From: Anas platyrhynchos
Lineage: Eukaryota > Chordata > Aves > Anseriformes > Anatidae
Assembly: GCF_047663525.1 (NCBI RefSeq)
Contig: NC_092621.1
Coordinates: 7,188,501 to 7,252,500, forward strand
Reading direction: 5' to 3'
Length of the DNA: 64,000 nucleotides
The notes under the pieces are model-generated. The model ran no database searches. It had not been told where the DNA came from and saw only the letters and a program-made list of their open reading frames with translations. Every line of letters begins with the position of its first letter. Within the stretch, counting starts at the first letter, position 1. Shown here in pieces: positions 1 through 13,200 of this stretch. The position numbers and the translations under genes are program-made.

Positions 1-780
1 TTACGTTGTTGTCATTGCTGTTTTGTTCTATAAAAGAAGTCTTTCACCTTCCAACTAATTTATTGCACATTGATATGCATGTTCCCTCACTAAGATCCTT
101 TAATTGAAAACAGGAAGGTTTCTGTTCATTTCTCTTACCTTAAATAAATCAGCTAATTTAAATGAGTATTGATTTAGTTAATTTCTATGGGTTGTATTGT
201 TCGGTAAGTCTTGCTACAATGGTTCCACCTGACTTCAGAGCTCATTATGAGCCTGTTTCTCTAGATGTCATACTCCAGCCAGTGGAACATGACACAAAAA
301 TGTTTAATCTCATGGCGAACGGATCCGTTATGTCCACAAAGCTCAATGTCAGTGGTCTACCAGTCTTAGATACAGATTATCCATATTAATGCATTTACTT
401 GTGATTCTTCATGACACTCATTAGCTGAGATCACACTTTAAGATAATCTTCCCTTGTGTCACCCTGTTTTATCCTACAAATTGCAATAACAAACCCTTTA
501 GAAACCTGTATGTACGTACAGCAGGATTTTAAGGTCAATCTAGAAGTTGTCACAATTTTTCTCTTCTGGCCTGTTACACTTCCCTTCCATACCAAGAGAT
601 GCTATGCACTACCGCAAGTGGAAGATCTCTCCAAGGAGTAAGAAGAAAAGATGTGCTTTCTTTTGTTTGTATTTCTTTTGTTTATCTTCTCTACAATTTA
701 AACATATTTATCATATGTGAGATGTGGTCAAAAATATCACTTGTGCAAACTGGTAACTGGTGCTTAAAGCACTGATTCTG

Positions 781-846
781 AAGAGAAAGAAAGGAAGAAA
801 GGAAGGAAGAAAGGAAGAAAGGAAGAAAGGAAGGAGAGAGAGAGAA
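781..846. repeat. (GAAA/GGAA)n purine microsatellite
   Basis: About 65 bases of uninterrupted purines on the plus strand, mixing AAAGG and GAAA units and ending in AGAGAG. Such polypurine tracts are typical polymorphic microsatellites. Confidence 0.9.
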
Positions 847-2933
847 GGGTGGATTGCTTATGACTTTTTTTTTTTTTTTTTTACCTTATATATGGATTAA
901 TTGGTATTAAAACAGCTATGCTGAAATTAAGCTTTTTATTTCCTTTCAAGTGTCATAACATCTGCCTCTCAATCCCTGTGTATGGTTCTGTCACTTAGAT
1001 TCCTGGATATCTTACATGGAATTAATTCAAATGACATGCATTTTTTGGTAACTAATAAGAACAATGACAACAAAAAAAAGTATACTCATTGTCTTCCCTC
1101 ATGACATTTGCAGGGTCTGAATTATCTCTCTAACTTCTACACTTTCTGTCAAATTTGATCAAAATTGGCCGGAGGGTTCACTGATATTGTGGAGACATGG
1201 ATGAACTCAGTATAACAGATAGTGTGACCATGTAGTCTTAGTGCCTGAGGAAAGAAACAAGGCAGGCATTCATCTGACACAGCATGAGTAAAAACATCAG
1301 GATAAAAACAAAACTAATTATCTATTCATCAAAGGCTCACAGTGTATTGTGTTATTTTTACTTTTCTGGTGTCCATTCCAAAATTGGTGCAATTCAACAG
1401 GAGCTTTCCAAAAACTTAAAAGCAGTTAGAAGAAATTTTATAACAAAAGGCAGTGAAGGGCATGGAAATTCAAAATGCAAATTTTAATGATGTTAACTTA
1501 CTGCTATTGCTGGGTAAGTACTCTGAGTAAAACTGCATGTTCTTATTCTTCCTCCTGTGGATTTTTTGCCCTGGATCTGACGACATGTCAAATCACCATA
1601 CAATAGCTTCTGATGGTGACCCAAAAATGAGGCAACAGCATAACACAGTGTAAGGATAAACTAGGATGTGGCTCTATTCAGTGATGAAGTGGCACTCCAG
1701 TTCTCCAAGGTTGAGAGCCACTGCTGTAGATATTCTCTTTCTAAAACAAGAGACACTTTCAAGTTTCACCTGCCGGAATATTTTCTTAGAATTACTCAAG
1801 ACCTCACTTTCAAAAACATTTGTCTGCTAATGTGCCAAAAGTATTGCTCAGGGTCCTAGCACCTGAAAGATATTGCTTAGGAACAAACAAACAAACAACA
1901 ACAAAACAGCTCTCTATGGTTAATTTTCTATTACGGGAGCCATGAAGAGAAGAAAATGGTATGTTGAAGGGACAGAGGAAGGGTAGGAAGCTCCAGTGGG
2001 GAAGAACATATAGATGGTGAAAAGACTGATTTATAGGGTTTTTCTTTTTATACAAATCATGCTGAAGATACTGAAGACGAGAGATTTTTGTCATTAGCTG
2101 CCAAAGAAATTTTAGATAACTAATTTGATCATAATGTCTTAAAAGTCTGATATAGTATTAGAAAAGCGATACACATACTTTTGAAGTACTGATTTTTAAG
2201 TATGTGAGGTTTAACTAGAAATGCCCTTCTGAATCAGAAATAACTAGTCACCTTCTTTTGTGAGACAGTTCTACTCATTCCACAGAGAGGCACAGCTGCA
2301 ACAGTACTCCATTAGGGACTTCCATTTTAATAGCTCTGTCTTCCTTAATAAAGTTCAGGTACCTGTCCTTGATGGCTGCTGTTCACACACTTTTTGGGTG
2401 TATGACCAGAACATACTCAGAAGACTTAAACGTAAATTCACATATGCTTCTGTAGCAAAGCTGTTGCAGCTTTGGCCTTCAAAGGTCATTATGGTCTCTA
2501 TTGCACACCTATGGCTGCTCAGACCACCATCCTGTGAACCAGGTCACCATTGCTGCTTTAAAGGCTGGCATCTGCTTTTCTGTTAATTCATAGGTAAATA
2601 TTCTTCAGTTTAGCAGAACACAGCTGATATATGCATGAGTAATAAGCTTAGGTGAAGTAGCTTATGGCTCAATTATGGTATGCATCTAGGGGGGAGGTAT
2701 GTATCTGACTATCTCCCTCTGTAATCATTGGGAAAATATTTTTTTCCTGTGGTTCCTTTCTAAATAGGTAAATATGTACAACTGCACTGTTAAGAATTTC
2801 TCTTTTCCCTCTTCTGTCTCCCTGGTCCTGTCCAATTCTTTCTGAAATTATTGTTCAGCTTGAACCCCAGCTGACAAAACAGCATCAAATATAAATATAT
2901 AAATTGGCTTACATGCAAGTATACAATGAAATG

Positions 2934-2971
2934 ACACACACACACACCAAAAAAAAAAAAAAAAAAAAAAA
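2934..2971. repeat. Short (CA)n followed by poly-A
   Basis: A short CACACA run passes directly into a long uninterrupted A run. It could be a retroposon tail, but no element body is recognisable upstream. Confidence 0.8.
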
Positions 2972-3248
2972 TGTCCACTAAATGGAAAGCCTGTTTTGTT
3001 TTTGTTTTGTTCTGTTTACTTCAATACAAATAGCATTATTATTGCAACAGTTATTTTTAAAGGATATCTTGCTTTTTCCTCCAAATTTCCCTCAATATCT
3101 CAAACAGTAATTAGCGCTAATCAGACTCTGCTCCTGGTAAAATAACAGAGCAAACTTCCATTACCCTTCCAGCCAGAAAGGGTTTTTGCTTGCCAGCTTC
3201 TTTATACTAATGCTTTCAGCCTTGTAAATGGAATGAAACCCACATTAA

Positions 3249-3300
3249 AAACAAACAAACAAAAACAAACAAACAAACAAACAAAAACTAACTAACAAAA
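3249..3300. repeat. (AAAC)n microsatellite
   Basis: Repeated AAAC units with small interruptions, lying just before the short CR1 tail at 3380-3440. Confidence 0.9.
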
Positions 3301-3379
3301 AACACTTCTGGAAATTAAAGGTGGTTGGAAACATTTCCATAAATGTATGGGTATGTCTCCAAGAGCCCCTGTGCAAACC

Positions 3380-3440
3380 CATCCTGGGGTTTTGAGGGTG
3401 ATCTTGGAGGTCTTTTTCAACCTTAATGATTCTATGATTA
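3380..3440 (+). mobile_element. CR1 LINE, short 3' end
   Basis: The stretch ending GTGATCTTGGAGGTC...CAACCTTAATGATTCTATGATT matches the extreme 3' end of avian CR1 elements (established knowledge of the family), including the ATTCTATG tail. Only about 60 bp is convincingly CR1, so this is a severely 5'-truncated plus-strand copy. Sequence further left (from about 3330) may belong to it but is too diverged to call. Confidence 0.8.
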
Positions 3441-3639
3441 TGGGTACAAAAACTGTGAAGTTGCATTAACACACTGAAGTAACCAAGGTAAGACATGCTT
3501 TTCCTGAGTACAGAAGCAGTGAGGTTCTTCTGGGCAAGATTTAGCTGAGAACCAGTCATCTATGATAATTACAAGTCTTCCTGCAGCAAGGCATATAGAA
3601 ATTGTCTTTGTGGTTGTTGTTTTCACAAGAATATGCGGG

Positions 3640-3956
3640 AGGGGAAGCAGAGTGGGAGGCAGTGCACTCTTCTCTCTGGTGCCAGTGATGTCATCCAATG
3701 GAACAGCATGAAGCTGCATTAGGGGAGGTTCTGATTGCATATAGGAGAAGATTTTTCACCAAGAGGGTGGTCAGGCATTGGAACTTACTCCCCAGGAAAT
3801 GGTCATGGCACAAAGCCTGCCAGAGTTCAAGGAGTGTTTGAAAAATGCTCTCAGACATAGGGGTTAATTTTTAGGTAGTCCTGTGTGGAGACAGGAGTGG
3901 GACTTGATGATCTTTGTGGATTCCTTCTGATCCAGGATATTCTATGATTCTATGAA
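3640..3956 (+). mobile_element. CR1 LINE 3' fragment (end of ORF2 plus tail)
   Basis: About 317 bp of a 5'-truncated CR1 on the plus strand. It carries the end of ORF2, where the frame around TTCACC...AGGGTGGTCAGGCATTGGAAC encodes the conserved FTxRVVRHWN-like segment, and then the short 3' UTR. It ends in two copies of the ATTCTATG-type tail. CR1 elements lack poly-A and end in such 8-bp repeats. Small indels break the ORF2 frame, so the copy is dead. Confidence 0.93.
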
Positions 3957-5559
3957 TACTAAGGCAAAATAACAATATGTGTGAAGCTAAAACACATAAA
4001 TAATATTAAAGAGTTGCTTGACTTTGCAAATAAGCTTCAGTTCACAGGAAGCCTCCATTCCCAGTGGCATCTTACCTTGTTAAGAGAGACTTCTTTTAGA
4101 AAAGTGGCACCTTCTAAACTTGTTTCCATGTCTGCCTGGCAGTTTAGTTCAACACAAATTGCAGCAATTGTTAAGGCCATTAAAATGTCTGATGATCATC
4201 ACAGCTTTGAGTGCTGAATCTTAGTTTGAATCCTTCCATTTTCTTTAATCTCCCTTATAACCTTTTGATTTCTAGGAAATGCCATTGATTTAAAACTAAA
4301 TAAAGCAAGTGGAAAAGTTAAAGTACCCTTGCATAATGATAGGATTAGATTCTTATTTTAAATTTACCAGCAACATACAGCAATTTTACATTAGAAAATA
4401 AGAAAATGTCTCTTTGGACAGCTTCGAGAATAGTGCTGCAAACTTACCTGAATAGAAAATGATTTTCTCTAAGGCAGGAATATGCAGTCCTTGTTTCTAA
4501 TCCAGTTTGCAAATTCCCATGTTCCAAAGAGCTTGAAAAATACCTTAAGCACACAATAAATCTCTTTCCCTTCTATTTTTTCCCAATATAAATATTATCC
4601 TTCCTGAGATCAAGTGTTCAGTGCTGTAGAATCCTGAAAATCAAAATCCATGTTGCCACCTCTGTGTCCCTTTGTAAATCCCCACTTAAAAATTTACCTT
4701 TTCTGTGATGCCTACAAATCATTGCCATCTAGTACTGTTTACTCTACTGATCAATAGAGCTATGGCAGTTTAAGGAGTTATTGTTTGTCAGCTAAGCATA
4801 GTAACTGTTCGCTTATTCTTAGCCTACTCCAAATAAAAAGTGAGTTAATGCAACTTTCTTAGCTGAAATGAAAATTAAACAACAATACCTAGCAATCGGA
4901 GTGGGAAGAAAAAAAAAAAAAAAAAAAGGAATACAAATCTTAATCTTAGGTACTTACTAGAAATAAACATGTCACTTTACATTTGGCAACCAAAGCTGCT
5001 GGTATCTATCTATATTGGATTCTAAAATCTACTGCTATTTATGACTACTTAGAGAATCATAGAATGTAAATTAAGCTAATCCTTTTTCTTATGATACCTC
5101 TTTTTCTCTCTCTGGACCTCATTTGATGCTTTATTTACTTGTCTGATATTACTGAAATCTTAATTTATGGATTTTAAAGGTTTTTTTGTTGTTGTTTGTT
5201 TGTTATTTTTGTGTGTGTGTGTGTCTGTGTGTCTGTTTGCTGCTTTGTTTGATGTTCTATATGTATCATGAGCAAGATAAAGAAATTTCCTAGTGATATG
5301 TGAAACACAATTTAGACAGAATGTCAAAGCAAAAGTCATGATATACAGAAAGAAAGAGATGATCTCAGAAACTGAAGTAATAGAAACAACAACAGATCAA
5401 AGATTGCATGCTGAAGGATTAAGAAAATGTAACCTTAGAAAAAGTTGGGAATTTATTTATTTGGTAAAGTCCAAAGGAAGCGAAAGAAGACTTGCTTGTC
5501 TTATTTGATTACAGCTTGACTTTAAAGCATCCACATGGCTATGGAAAAAGTAAATGCAG
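3957..5559. other. Unique AT-rich DNA, no gene seen
   Basis: No gene or clear mobile element. It contains a poly-A run near 4911-4927, a GT-rich microsatellite at 5181-5252, and a short AGAATCATAGAATG stretch near 5052. The last could be a relic minus-strand CR1 tail but is too short to call. Confidence 0.55.
5181..5252. repeat. T-rich and (GT)n microsatellite
   Basis: TTG/TTTG units pass into GTGTGTGT with CTGTGTGTCTG variants. Simple sequence. Confidence 0.85.
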
Positions 5560-5790
5560 TCCTAATAGATGTGAAATAGGTGTCTGTAATAGCGGGAAAG
5601 AAAAGCTAATGCTGTTATACAAGTCATTTATGTTATCTTCTCTAGAATATTGAATACAGTCCTGGCGACTTTTACTCAAGGCAAGACTTCAATGCTGAAA
5701 GAGGAGGTTCACTAAAGTGACGGAAACCCTATTCAAAAAATGAGAGAGATTTTTAAGGTCAGAAAGAAAACCTCTGGAGGAACTATAAAA
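5560..5790 (+). mobile_element. Ancient CR1/L3-like LINE relic
   Basis: The segment around 5640-5740 (CTCTAGAATATTGAATACAGTCCTGG, then a stretch resembling an RT C-terminal region) recalls the AGTATTGTGTGCAGTTCTGG region of old CR1/L3-type LINEs. Heavily decayed and without an open frame. Boundaries are approximate. The assignment is pattern recognition only. Confidence 0.45.
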
Positions 5791-6130
5791 CATAACGGGT
5801 ATCACTAAGTGCTCTGTATCTCTACTTCTAGTTTATAGAATTAAAAATTAACATATTAATACCATCCTGGACATTTTCCCTCAAGTACTTCAGCTCACAA
5901 AAGATGCTCAGATCTATGGAAGGATGCTTTGATGGAGTCTACAAGACTGCAGGTTCTCCAGCAGGTGTTCCCCAAAGATACTTCTTTAATCTGGATTCTG
6001 GCTTCTGTTCCAAAATACCATCTAGCATGACAGAATGATGTTAAATAGCAATAATATTAACCTTTCAGAAAATTTAGTTTATTTGCTAGGTGGGTAAAGG
6101 AGTGCAAAGATAAACTATGTTATTCCATGG

Positions 6131-6157
6131 GAAAATAAATAAATAAATAAATAAATC
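6131..6157. repeat. (AAAT)n microsatellite
   Basis: Six to seven uninterrupted AAAT units. Confidence 0.9.
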
Positions 6158-6359
6158 CATTAGTGCAAAGCCAATTTGAGGGCCTGTACACTCTCTTTTT
6201 ATGCAGTATTTAAAACTTGGACAATAGGGAATGTGATGAATCTGACACTATCATGTAAATCTAGGAGCCAGGGCCTTAATCATAAATGGGCATTCTCTGT
6301 GCCTTTATCCAGCTGAAAACTCAATGCAAGGGTAAGCTCCAGAAGTACTCTCCTGAGGT

Positions 6360-7200
6360 GTGAGGCTGCTCTTTCCTGCAGCTGTGACAGTGTTAATAGC
6401 CATGCAGCTAATCCCTTCTTGGATTCTGACAGCACAGACCCTGCCTTCACATTCTCCTGTTTCTTCCTTTGTTTTTTGTTTAATTAATAATCATCAAAAT
6501 TTGTCCGGATGGTTCTCCCTTCTCTTTGCCACTCTCTCTCAACACCTACTCACTCACTCAATAAGAGCGAGAGTAGAAAAACAGGGAGGGGAGGAGGGGG
6601 GAGGTGGAAGAGATGCCAGTTTGAAATTAACAGAGACAATTGCAGTTGACATAATGATACCACATAATCCTAGCAATTAAGTCACAGAGCAGCACAGCAA
6701 GTTCATTCTTAATGCTCATGGCATTGCTTTCCTCTTCCCCTCCTCGCTTTCCACTGCACATAGGAAACAAGGGATTACAGAAGGCACTGTTCTCTTTAAG
6801 GAGCCTGTTCTTAAAGACTTTAGCTGTCCTGGCTGTCATGTATGAATATGCAAGCTATTTGCAGCCATCCATCCATTCAGTCCATTGGCTGACAGCAGAT
6901 GACTTTGCACAGGAGTGGCACTTGGATTTACCCCGGGGGGGAGGGCTGAGGCTGAGACTGCTCACAGCTGTGCCATCTGTTCCAATAATACCACATTACT
7001 CTCTAAACTCAGTAATGAAGGCTCTTGAGTAATCTTTCATCAGAATGACTTCATGGCATTAAAAATGCATTTCAATACATAGCTTCTTTAAATATTTAAC
7101 CCTCTTTGGCTTTGAGGGATTGATTCAGATCTGCAGTGTTTATATCTGTAGGAAACATTGATTTTCATATGTAGGCCTGCATTAATTCATGATGACATGA
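6360..7200. promoter_or_regulatory. Candidate conserved non-coding / enhancer block
   Basis: About 800 bp of complex, non-repetitive sequence, richer in G+C than its surroundings. It contains several homeodomain-type TAAT cores (for example TTTAATTAATAATC near 6479), E-box CAGCTG-like sites and a GC-rich patch (6932-6950). The two overlapping 106-codon frames here have no recognisable domain. The sequence texture resembles an embryonic enhancer, but I cannot test conservation from one sequence, so this is inference. Confidence 0.25.
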
Positions 7201-7456
7201 GCACGCACAGAGAAGGGGTGAACTGTGACAAATGGACTCTCAAACTTTGGACTGTGAGTGAGGACAATTGTTCTTTTGGCTTTGATTTTCCTCAGTGTGA
7301 ACTTTTCCTTCTGAAGAGATCTAGGTTGGTTAAATAAGTTAAGCACACCATAAACTGGGATCCAATTAGCTGTAATGGGCGTTGTATCATTCTCATATAC
7401 TTGCCTCCCTCTTCTTTCATTCACTTGTCCTCATTTTCAACCTACCTGGCATTGTC

Positions 7457-7727
7457 TGTTCAAATAGTGTAGTTTTATTAATACATTTATATATATATAT
7501 ATATATATACACACAATAATATAATATATATGTATATAATAATAATATATATAATATTATATATATATATTATATACAATAATATATTGTATATATATAC
7601 ATTTATATATATATAAATGTATTAATAAAACTATAATTAATAAAATATATATTATATATATTATTATTATATATTATATATTATTGTATATATATATATG
7701 TATTAATAAAACTACACTATTTGAACA
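7457..7727. repeat. 271-bp AT-rich palindrome with perfect 30-bp arms
   Basis: Bases 7457-7486 are the exact reverse complement of 7698-7727 (outer ends TGTTCAAATAGTG and CACTATTTGAACA). The interior is almost pure AT with further imperfect inverted repeats, including a second copy of the ATTAATAAAACTA segment near 7620. Single strands could fold into one long hairpin. It may be a MITE-like element or a fold-back product of replication or repair. No flanking target-site duplication is obvious. Confidence 0.9.
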
Positions 7728-7731
<4 letters not shown>

Positions 7732-7758
<27 letters not shown>

Positions 7759-7892
7759 TAAAAGTGCTTTCCAAAGTTTTTTGTTTGTTTTTGTTTTGTT
7801 TTCTTTTGTTGTTTTTTTTATTGTTTTTTTTTTTGTTGTTGTTGTTGTTTGTTTGTTTGTTTTGTTTTGTTTTTTCTTTTTTCTTTTTTTTT
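7732..7892. repeat. (TA)n then T-rich TTTG/TTTTC simple sequence
   Basis: A TA run of about 26 bp, then after a short spacer about 115 bp dominated by T with TTG, TTTG and TTTTC units. It produces long hydrophobic frames that are artefacts. Confidence 0.85.
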
Positions 7893-10800
7893 TGGTGGCA
7901 ATTTCCTTTTAGGTTTCTGACATATTTAGCCAGCAGAAGTGTGTGCTGTTCTGAAGCTGTCAGGCCTTATTATGGCATGCAGGACCTTATGCATACAGAG
8001 CTGCTATTGTTGTGGAATGATCTGATGCTCTGTGCAATGCTAAGGCTTCCCCCACTTGTTGATAAGCTGAGGATAAGAGCTCCTTGGCACTGTTCATGGC
8101 TAGCAGTGACGATGAATGACATATTACTCTAAATATATCTTTGGCTCTTTTGACAAATAACTTTGGGAAAGATAAAGTACTGATATTTGTACTGAACACC
8201 CTAGTAAAGACACATTGGGAACATGAGCTGTGACAAAGATGTGATGTGATGTTATTCTCTGAGATAAGCTTTAATAAAACAGATATTATGAGGATTAATG
8301 AAGAGGAAGATGGTCAGAATTATGGAAGATATGAAAGCCTTATAGATCATTAGACTAAACATGAGGTACCCCAAATCATTTTACTTATATATGACCATGA
8401 GTGCTCATTTATCACTTCAAGGCATCTTACATTCCAGTAGTGGTACATTTATTATCTTTTAGGAATCTGAATAAGCTATTGGTTCCCAGAATTTGTGGGT
8501 ATGTTAACCTGAGTTTGTATGCCATGTATATACAAATACACTCTGAATGATCTCAGAGAAAAAAAAAATTGAGCTTTATGTACACTGGTTTTGTCAAACA
8601 TGAGCCAGCTGCAGAAAGAATGCCATGGAGCCATGTTTAATATGACTTAAAGTCCAAACTAATCTCTGGAGGTCACTTGAGAAGAGTTTGCACTGGTCTG
8701 CAGAAGCCTACCTAAAGGGTAATGACAGGTTTGGAGAGACAGATATTTTTCTGCGTTAGATGTTTTGTTGTCTTGTAGCAACAGCCAAAACAGTTAGACA
8801 AAGTAATGGTATAAATTTGTTTTCATTGCTGACCCTGACAATGTAGTCCTATGTTCCCCTCCCATAACATGCAACTTGGAATATTATCTTCAGAGGTACA
8901 TGTGTTAATAATCAAAGTCATTGTGAATGGTGGGTCTCTTCCTCTGCCTCTTCCTCTGAAACATAAGTAATAAAAAGCATCAAAAAGGTATGAATCATTG
9001 GTCAAACAGCTCAAATTGGGGAGTAAAAGAGAGATGGGAAATTATAGGTAGAAATGGGTAGAAATAGGTAGAAAATCTTACAGTTATTGCATGGCTGTGT
9101 TTCTGACAGAAATGATGGGCTTTCCATTTCATAGAATGCATTTATCTGTTAACAAATAGAATTAGGTCTGTTTTTTCCTAAATTTATATATTTCCTCCTC
9201 TATGCTCATATCCCCCCCGCCCTTATATGTATATAAACACTTATGCACTCAGACACAAGAAAGAAATATAGATAAATATGTATTAATATATAAACTACAT
9301 ATAGATTTATATGTATTTGTAAAATATTGAGTACATTATTTATTTATATATAAATAAAAACATATTTTTATCTATAATCTAGATATATTTTATATGTCTT
9401 TGTGAAATGGCTTCGTGAAATTGCCCTACATTAGCTAGTGTCTGTTGACACCCATTAAATGTTGTGCAGTGGGACACACAGTATAGACTCAAGCTGCAAA
9501 GGGTTAAAGAAGCATTTATGGAAGGTGGGTCACTGTATAATTTGGTGGGCCAGCACTGATTTTTAAAAGATGTTAAGTCAGAATCTGAAGGACGAAATCT
9601 GAAGGATGTATCAGGATTATCTGACATGATGGAGATTTTGTTTGTTTGTTTTGTTTTTAGCATATGTTACATATGTATCTACAATTATTAAGTGTTAGGA
9701 AATTTCTTGCAATAATTGCATTTTAATTTCACTTTTGTTTGTGTGTAGTTTGTTGGTTTTGTTTCTCTACCTTTACTCATCCAGTCCCTATGTTGTACAA
9801 GTGCTTATAATAATAATTCAACTTCATCAATCCTTGCAGAGCACTCAAGCCCATCCACTCCTCAAGGATACCTAACACTTTACGTCCTCAACTTGCGTCT
9901 TCTTTATTATACTTGAGCCACCCTCATAAACTACATAATCTTCAGGGTTTTTCAGGGAGGGCAAGTCCAACATCATGGAAAGGAACTGAAAAAAAACACA
10001 AGCTTTAAATATGTCTCTTGATATTACAATTTCTTATCCTTTTTGGTATGGGGACTGAAACAGGTGTTCTATTCTCTTCAGTCAGGCTTTTAGAATCTCA
10101 GTTTTACTGTCATCCTGTTACCAAATTTACAGCTAGAAAAATGTTTTTTCTTTCTGGAGTTAGGGAAATTCTTTGAAATCATTTCGCTTTGCTCAGATTT
10201 CTGATATGAGTCTGAGCTAGTCAAAGGTGTTGCTTATAAAATGACTACAGTGATTTAAAGTTAAAGAAAATGCTGACGGATCTTGTTTGTTTGCTTCTTT
10301 TTGTATCCTTGAGATTTGACTGCATGTAAGAGAAACTCAAATGCAGAAATAATCTGTATTTTTCCATGGAAAAGATCTCCTAAAGGAATTAAATTTTGTC
10401 CCAAGCATTACACTTTTTCCACTCCATTCAACAAAAACTTTCAGGAACTTAATTATTCTAGGCAGTACATGAAGACTGGAGAAGAACAAAACAGAAGGGA
10501 TCTTGACTTGTTCTAAATTTTCAGACTTTTTTTTTTTTTTTGGCTGATATATGAAATAAGATCATGCTATAAATTTAATTACAAAGCAGGTTGATGTTAG
10601 CAGCAATTTGAACAGCCTTAATTTTAACCTACAAGGGCAGGCTACCTGAAAAGAAATATTTGCTCTCCCACTATCTCTAGCCTATCTTCTCCATTAAGAA
10701 ACATAAACAGACAAAGGCTCTAGTATGTTTGAAAAACTTATGTCTGAAGATTTTTATTCTTTAGGGACTGTTGGGATACTAGGATATGGAAACAGACTCA

Positions 10801-11255
10801 GGTAGTGTTGAACCAGCATTAACACCAAATGCTGCAACATGCATGCACCCTTTCTGGGAACAGTAAGTGTGTAATCCAACAGTAAACTGTATTTAGATTG
10901 TACAATGATGTTAGGGAAAAAAAAAAAAGAGTCTAAAAGAAAACAAATCTGTTGGAGTAGCAGCAGCATCCTAACAGCAAAAGAATCATTTAAAATTATA
11001 CATACACCTACCTGTCTGCAGTTTAAAATTAAGGCCAATAATTCAATCAAAACACAAGAATTCCTCCATATCTGTAGTTTGTGATATTATAGATTACTCA
11101 TTTTACCTGATGATATTCCAGCTAGACTGCTTGACCTTGGATTGCTCTGATTTATTTTGAACTTTTCTAGGGATTTTTCCTTGTTTGTTTGAATTTCTGA
11201 ATGTTATGTATGTTATTTCTCTCTCAAATTAGACAGTATTTTCACACTGAAATCC

Positions 11256-11290
11256 GGAGGGGGTGGGGTGGAGGGAGAGGGTGGGGGAGA
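11256..11290 (+). other. G-quadruplex-capable G-rich tract
   Basis: Several runs of three to five G separated by one to four bases within 35 bp of otherwise AT-rich DNA. It meets the usual four-run pattern for an intramolecular G-quadruplex. Confidence 0.6.
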
Positions 11291-12730
11291 AGGCACTGAA
11301 GATTTTGAGGATATGAATTTCCACCTCTAAATGCAAATATAATTTTATAATCTTGGAAATATTATATATTTCCAAGAAATATTGATCTAACCGAAGTGTT
11401 TGAAAGTTAGATGTGTAAGTCTGACCAGCAGTCTAAGCTCCTGTTATATCCAATGGAGACAAACCTGAACTTCTCAAAGGAAACAGTAGCTGGATGCACA
11501 TGACAACTATGATCCACCTTTTTCATAGAATAACACAAAATTATGAAAGTTCTTATTGTAAGAGAGTGACTTGTTCAAAAATCTTGCATTGAATTAATGA
11601 CATAATAAAACCCAAGTTCCTTGAATTCTACATCTGTATCATAGACATTAGGGCAGGCAGCCTAATGACTGCTTAGTAGAAAAGAACACTTTACCAGTCT
11701 TACACAGACAAATCTGTTGTTCGACTGAATTATTAAGATATGTTCAAGAGTAAGGATCTGGAGCAGAAAAATCAAATAAAATTCATAAGAGCCATTTTCC
11801 TTGCCTGAATGAGCTCAAGGTTCTGCTATATGTAGTCGGTTTTATCATGTGGAAAGTACCTGCAGTGTTGTTAATTGTGTATATTTGGATATGTCTCACC
11901 TGCAAAATTTCTGAGTGTATCAACCATTTCATAACAGGTATGCATTTAGGCATTCTATCAAAGAGATGTTTGGGTTTCTTGGTTGTTGGTTTTAATGGTA
12001 TATATCACTATCTAGGAACATGTAAGATGGGAATGGAATTTTATCACAGGATTCCGTCCCCTGTTGTCATGGGAAGATAAGTTATGTATAATGTCATTAA
12101 CAAACTGGTCACAATTATTCTTAAAACAAAAGCCAGAAAGCAAAAAACAGCTACAAAATCTCAGATTACCTATGTAATCTGCACTCACTATGCCTGCTGG
12201 AAGACTTTTCCAGAATAGCTGTTCACTGATATTTAGCAATTTTATTTTTATTTTTTTTAACTTCCAGCAGATGTATTTTTGGTTAGTCAGTTTTATTAAA
12301 TGCCTTTGTTTAAAGACATTAGTAAAACTGAGTGAACAACTATAAGTGTTTATTTCTTTAATGTGGAACATATATATATATTTTTTTCCATTCTGCCTTC
12401 ATATTGCTGATCTAAATGAGTCAAATTAATTTCTTAAAGTAAGTTCTCACTTTCTTACGTCATTTCTGGGGATTCTCAGCAGCTTTGTCTAGTTTGACCT
12501 TTATCTTCCTCGCACAAGTGTTAGTAGCTGTCCAAATTGCTGTGTGAATTACAGTAATACTCTCTTAATTGAATTCATTTTTGAGGTTACAGAAGTGTAA
12601 ACTCGGCCTCTCCTTCTCTTTTCAGGGTGATGGCCCACCATTCTTTTGGGATCTTCTGAACACCTAGATGGATGCAGCCTCACATTATAATAGTCCTCAT
12701 AGTCCTTCTCTCTCCCCAAAAGAAGCCTAT

Positions 12731-12771
<41 letters not shown>

Positions 12772-12774
12772 ATA
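12731..12774. repeat. (AAAT)n microsatellite
   Basis: About ten uninterrupted AAAT units, followed by AAAC/CAACAA-rich sequence to about 12840. Confidence 0.95.
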
Positions 12775-13200
12775 CAAAACAACAGCAACAACAACAAAAA
12801 CAATTACAAAAATAATAATTAAAACAAAACAAAACAAAAAACACCACCATTTAGATGTCAGATGTAAGTTAATTAGGAGGCTGGGTTAAGTTTTTTTGAA
12901 TGGGAAAGAAGAATATTAAGGAGTTTCAGTAAAAGGTTCTGGGGATTTCAGAACATAAACTGAAGGCTGGAGAGAGAGCTCCAACTGGAAAGGTAATCCT
13001 TTTAACATTGAGGGAGCCAGAACAAAATTCTTGAGTTAACCTAAAATATCTTGTCTATTAGCACCATAGTTATCACTTCTTACCCATTTAACCATTTAGC
13101 CATTTTCAAACTTATTTGAATGGAGCCAATATCTTCCTGCCCTATAATCATAAGCTCTCTTTTTGGCTGGAGCTAAAGGACATTAAAAACAAAATCCGAT

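Larger units (their letters stand above)
1..3248. other. Unique AT-rich DNA, no gene seen
   Basis: No exon, RNA gene or recognisable transposon was found. The short open frames here lack any family motif and are interrupted at the rate expected for AT-rich non-coding DNA. The stretch contains a GAAA/GGAA purine tract (about 781-846), a T17 run (865-882) and a CA-plus-poly-A tract (about 2934-2971). Confidence 0.6.
7893..13200. other. Unique AT-rich DNA, no gene seen
   Basis: No exon or recognisable transposon. Very AT-rich around 9180-9400. Contains a G-rich tract at 11256-11290, a T run near 10527-10543 and (AAAT)n at 12731-12774. Confidence 0.55.

Noticed and set aside
5045-5070. AGAATCATAGAATG as a minus-strand CR1 tail
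   Set aside because: Only 14 bp, with no CR1 body next to it.
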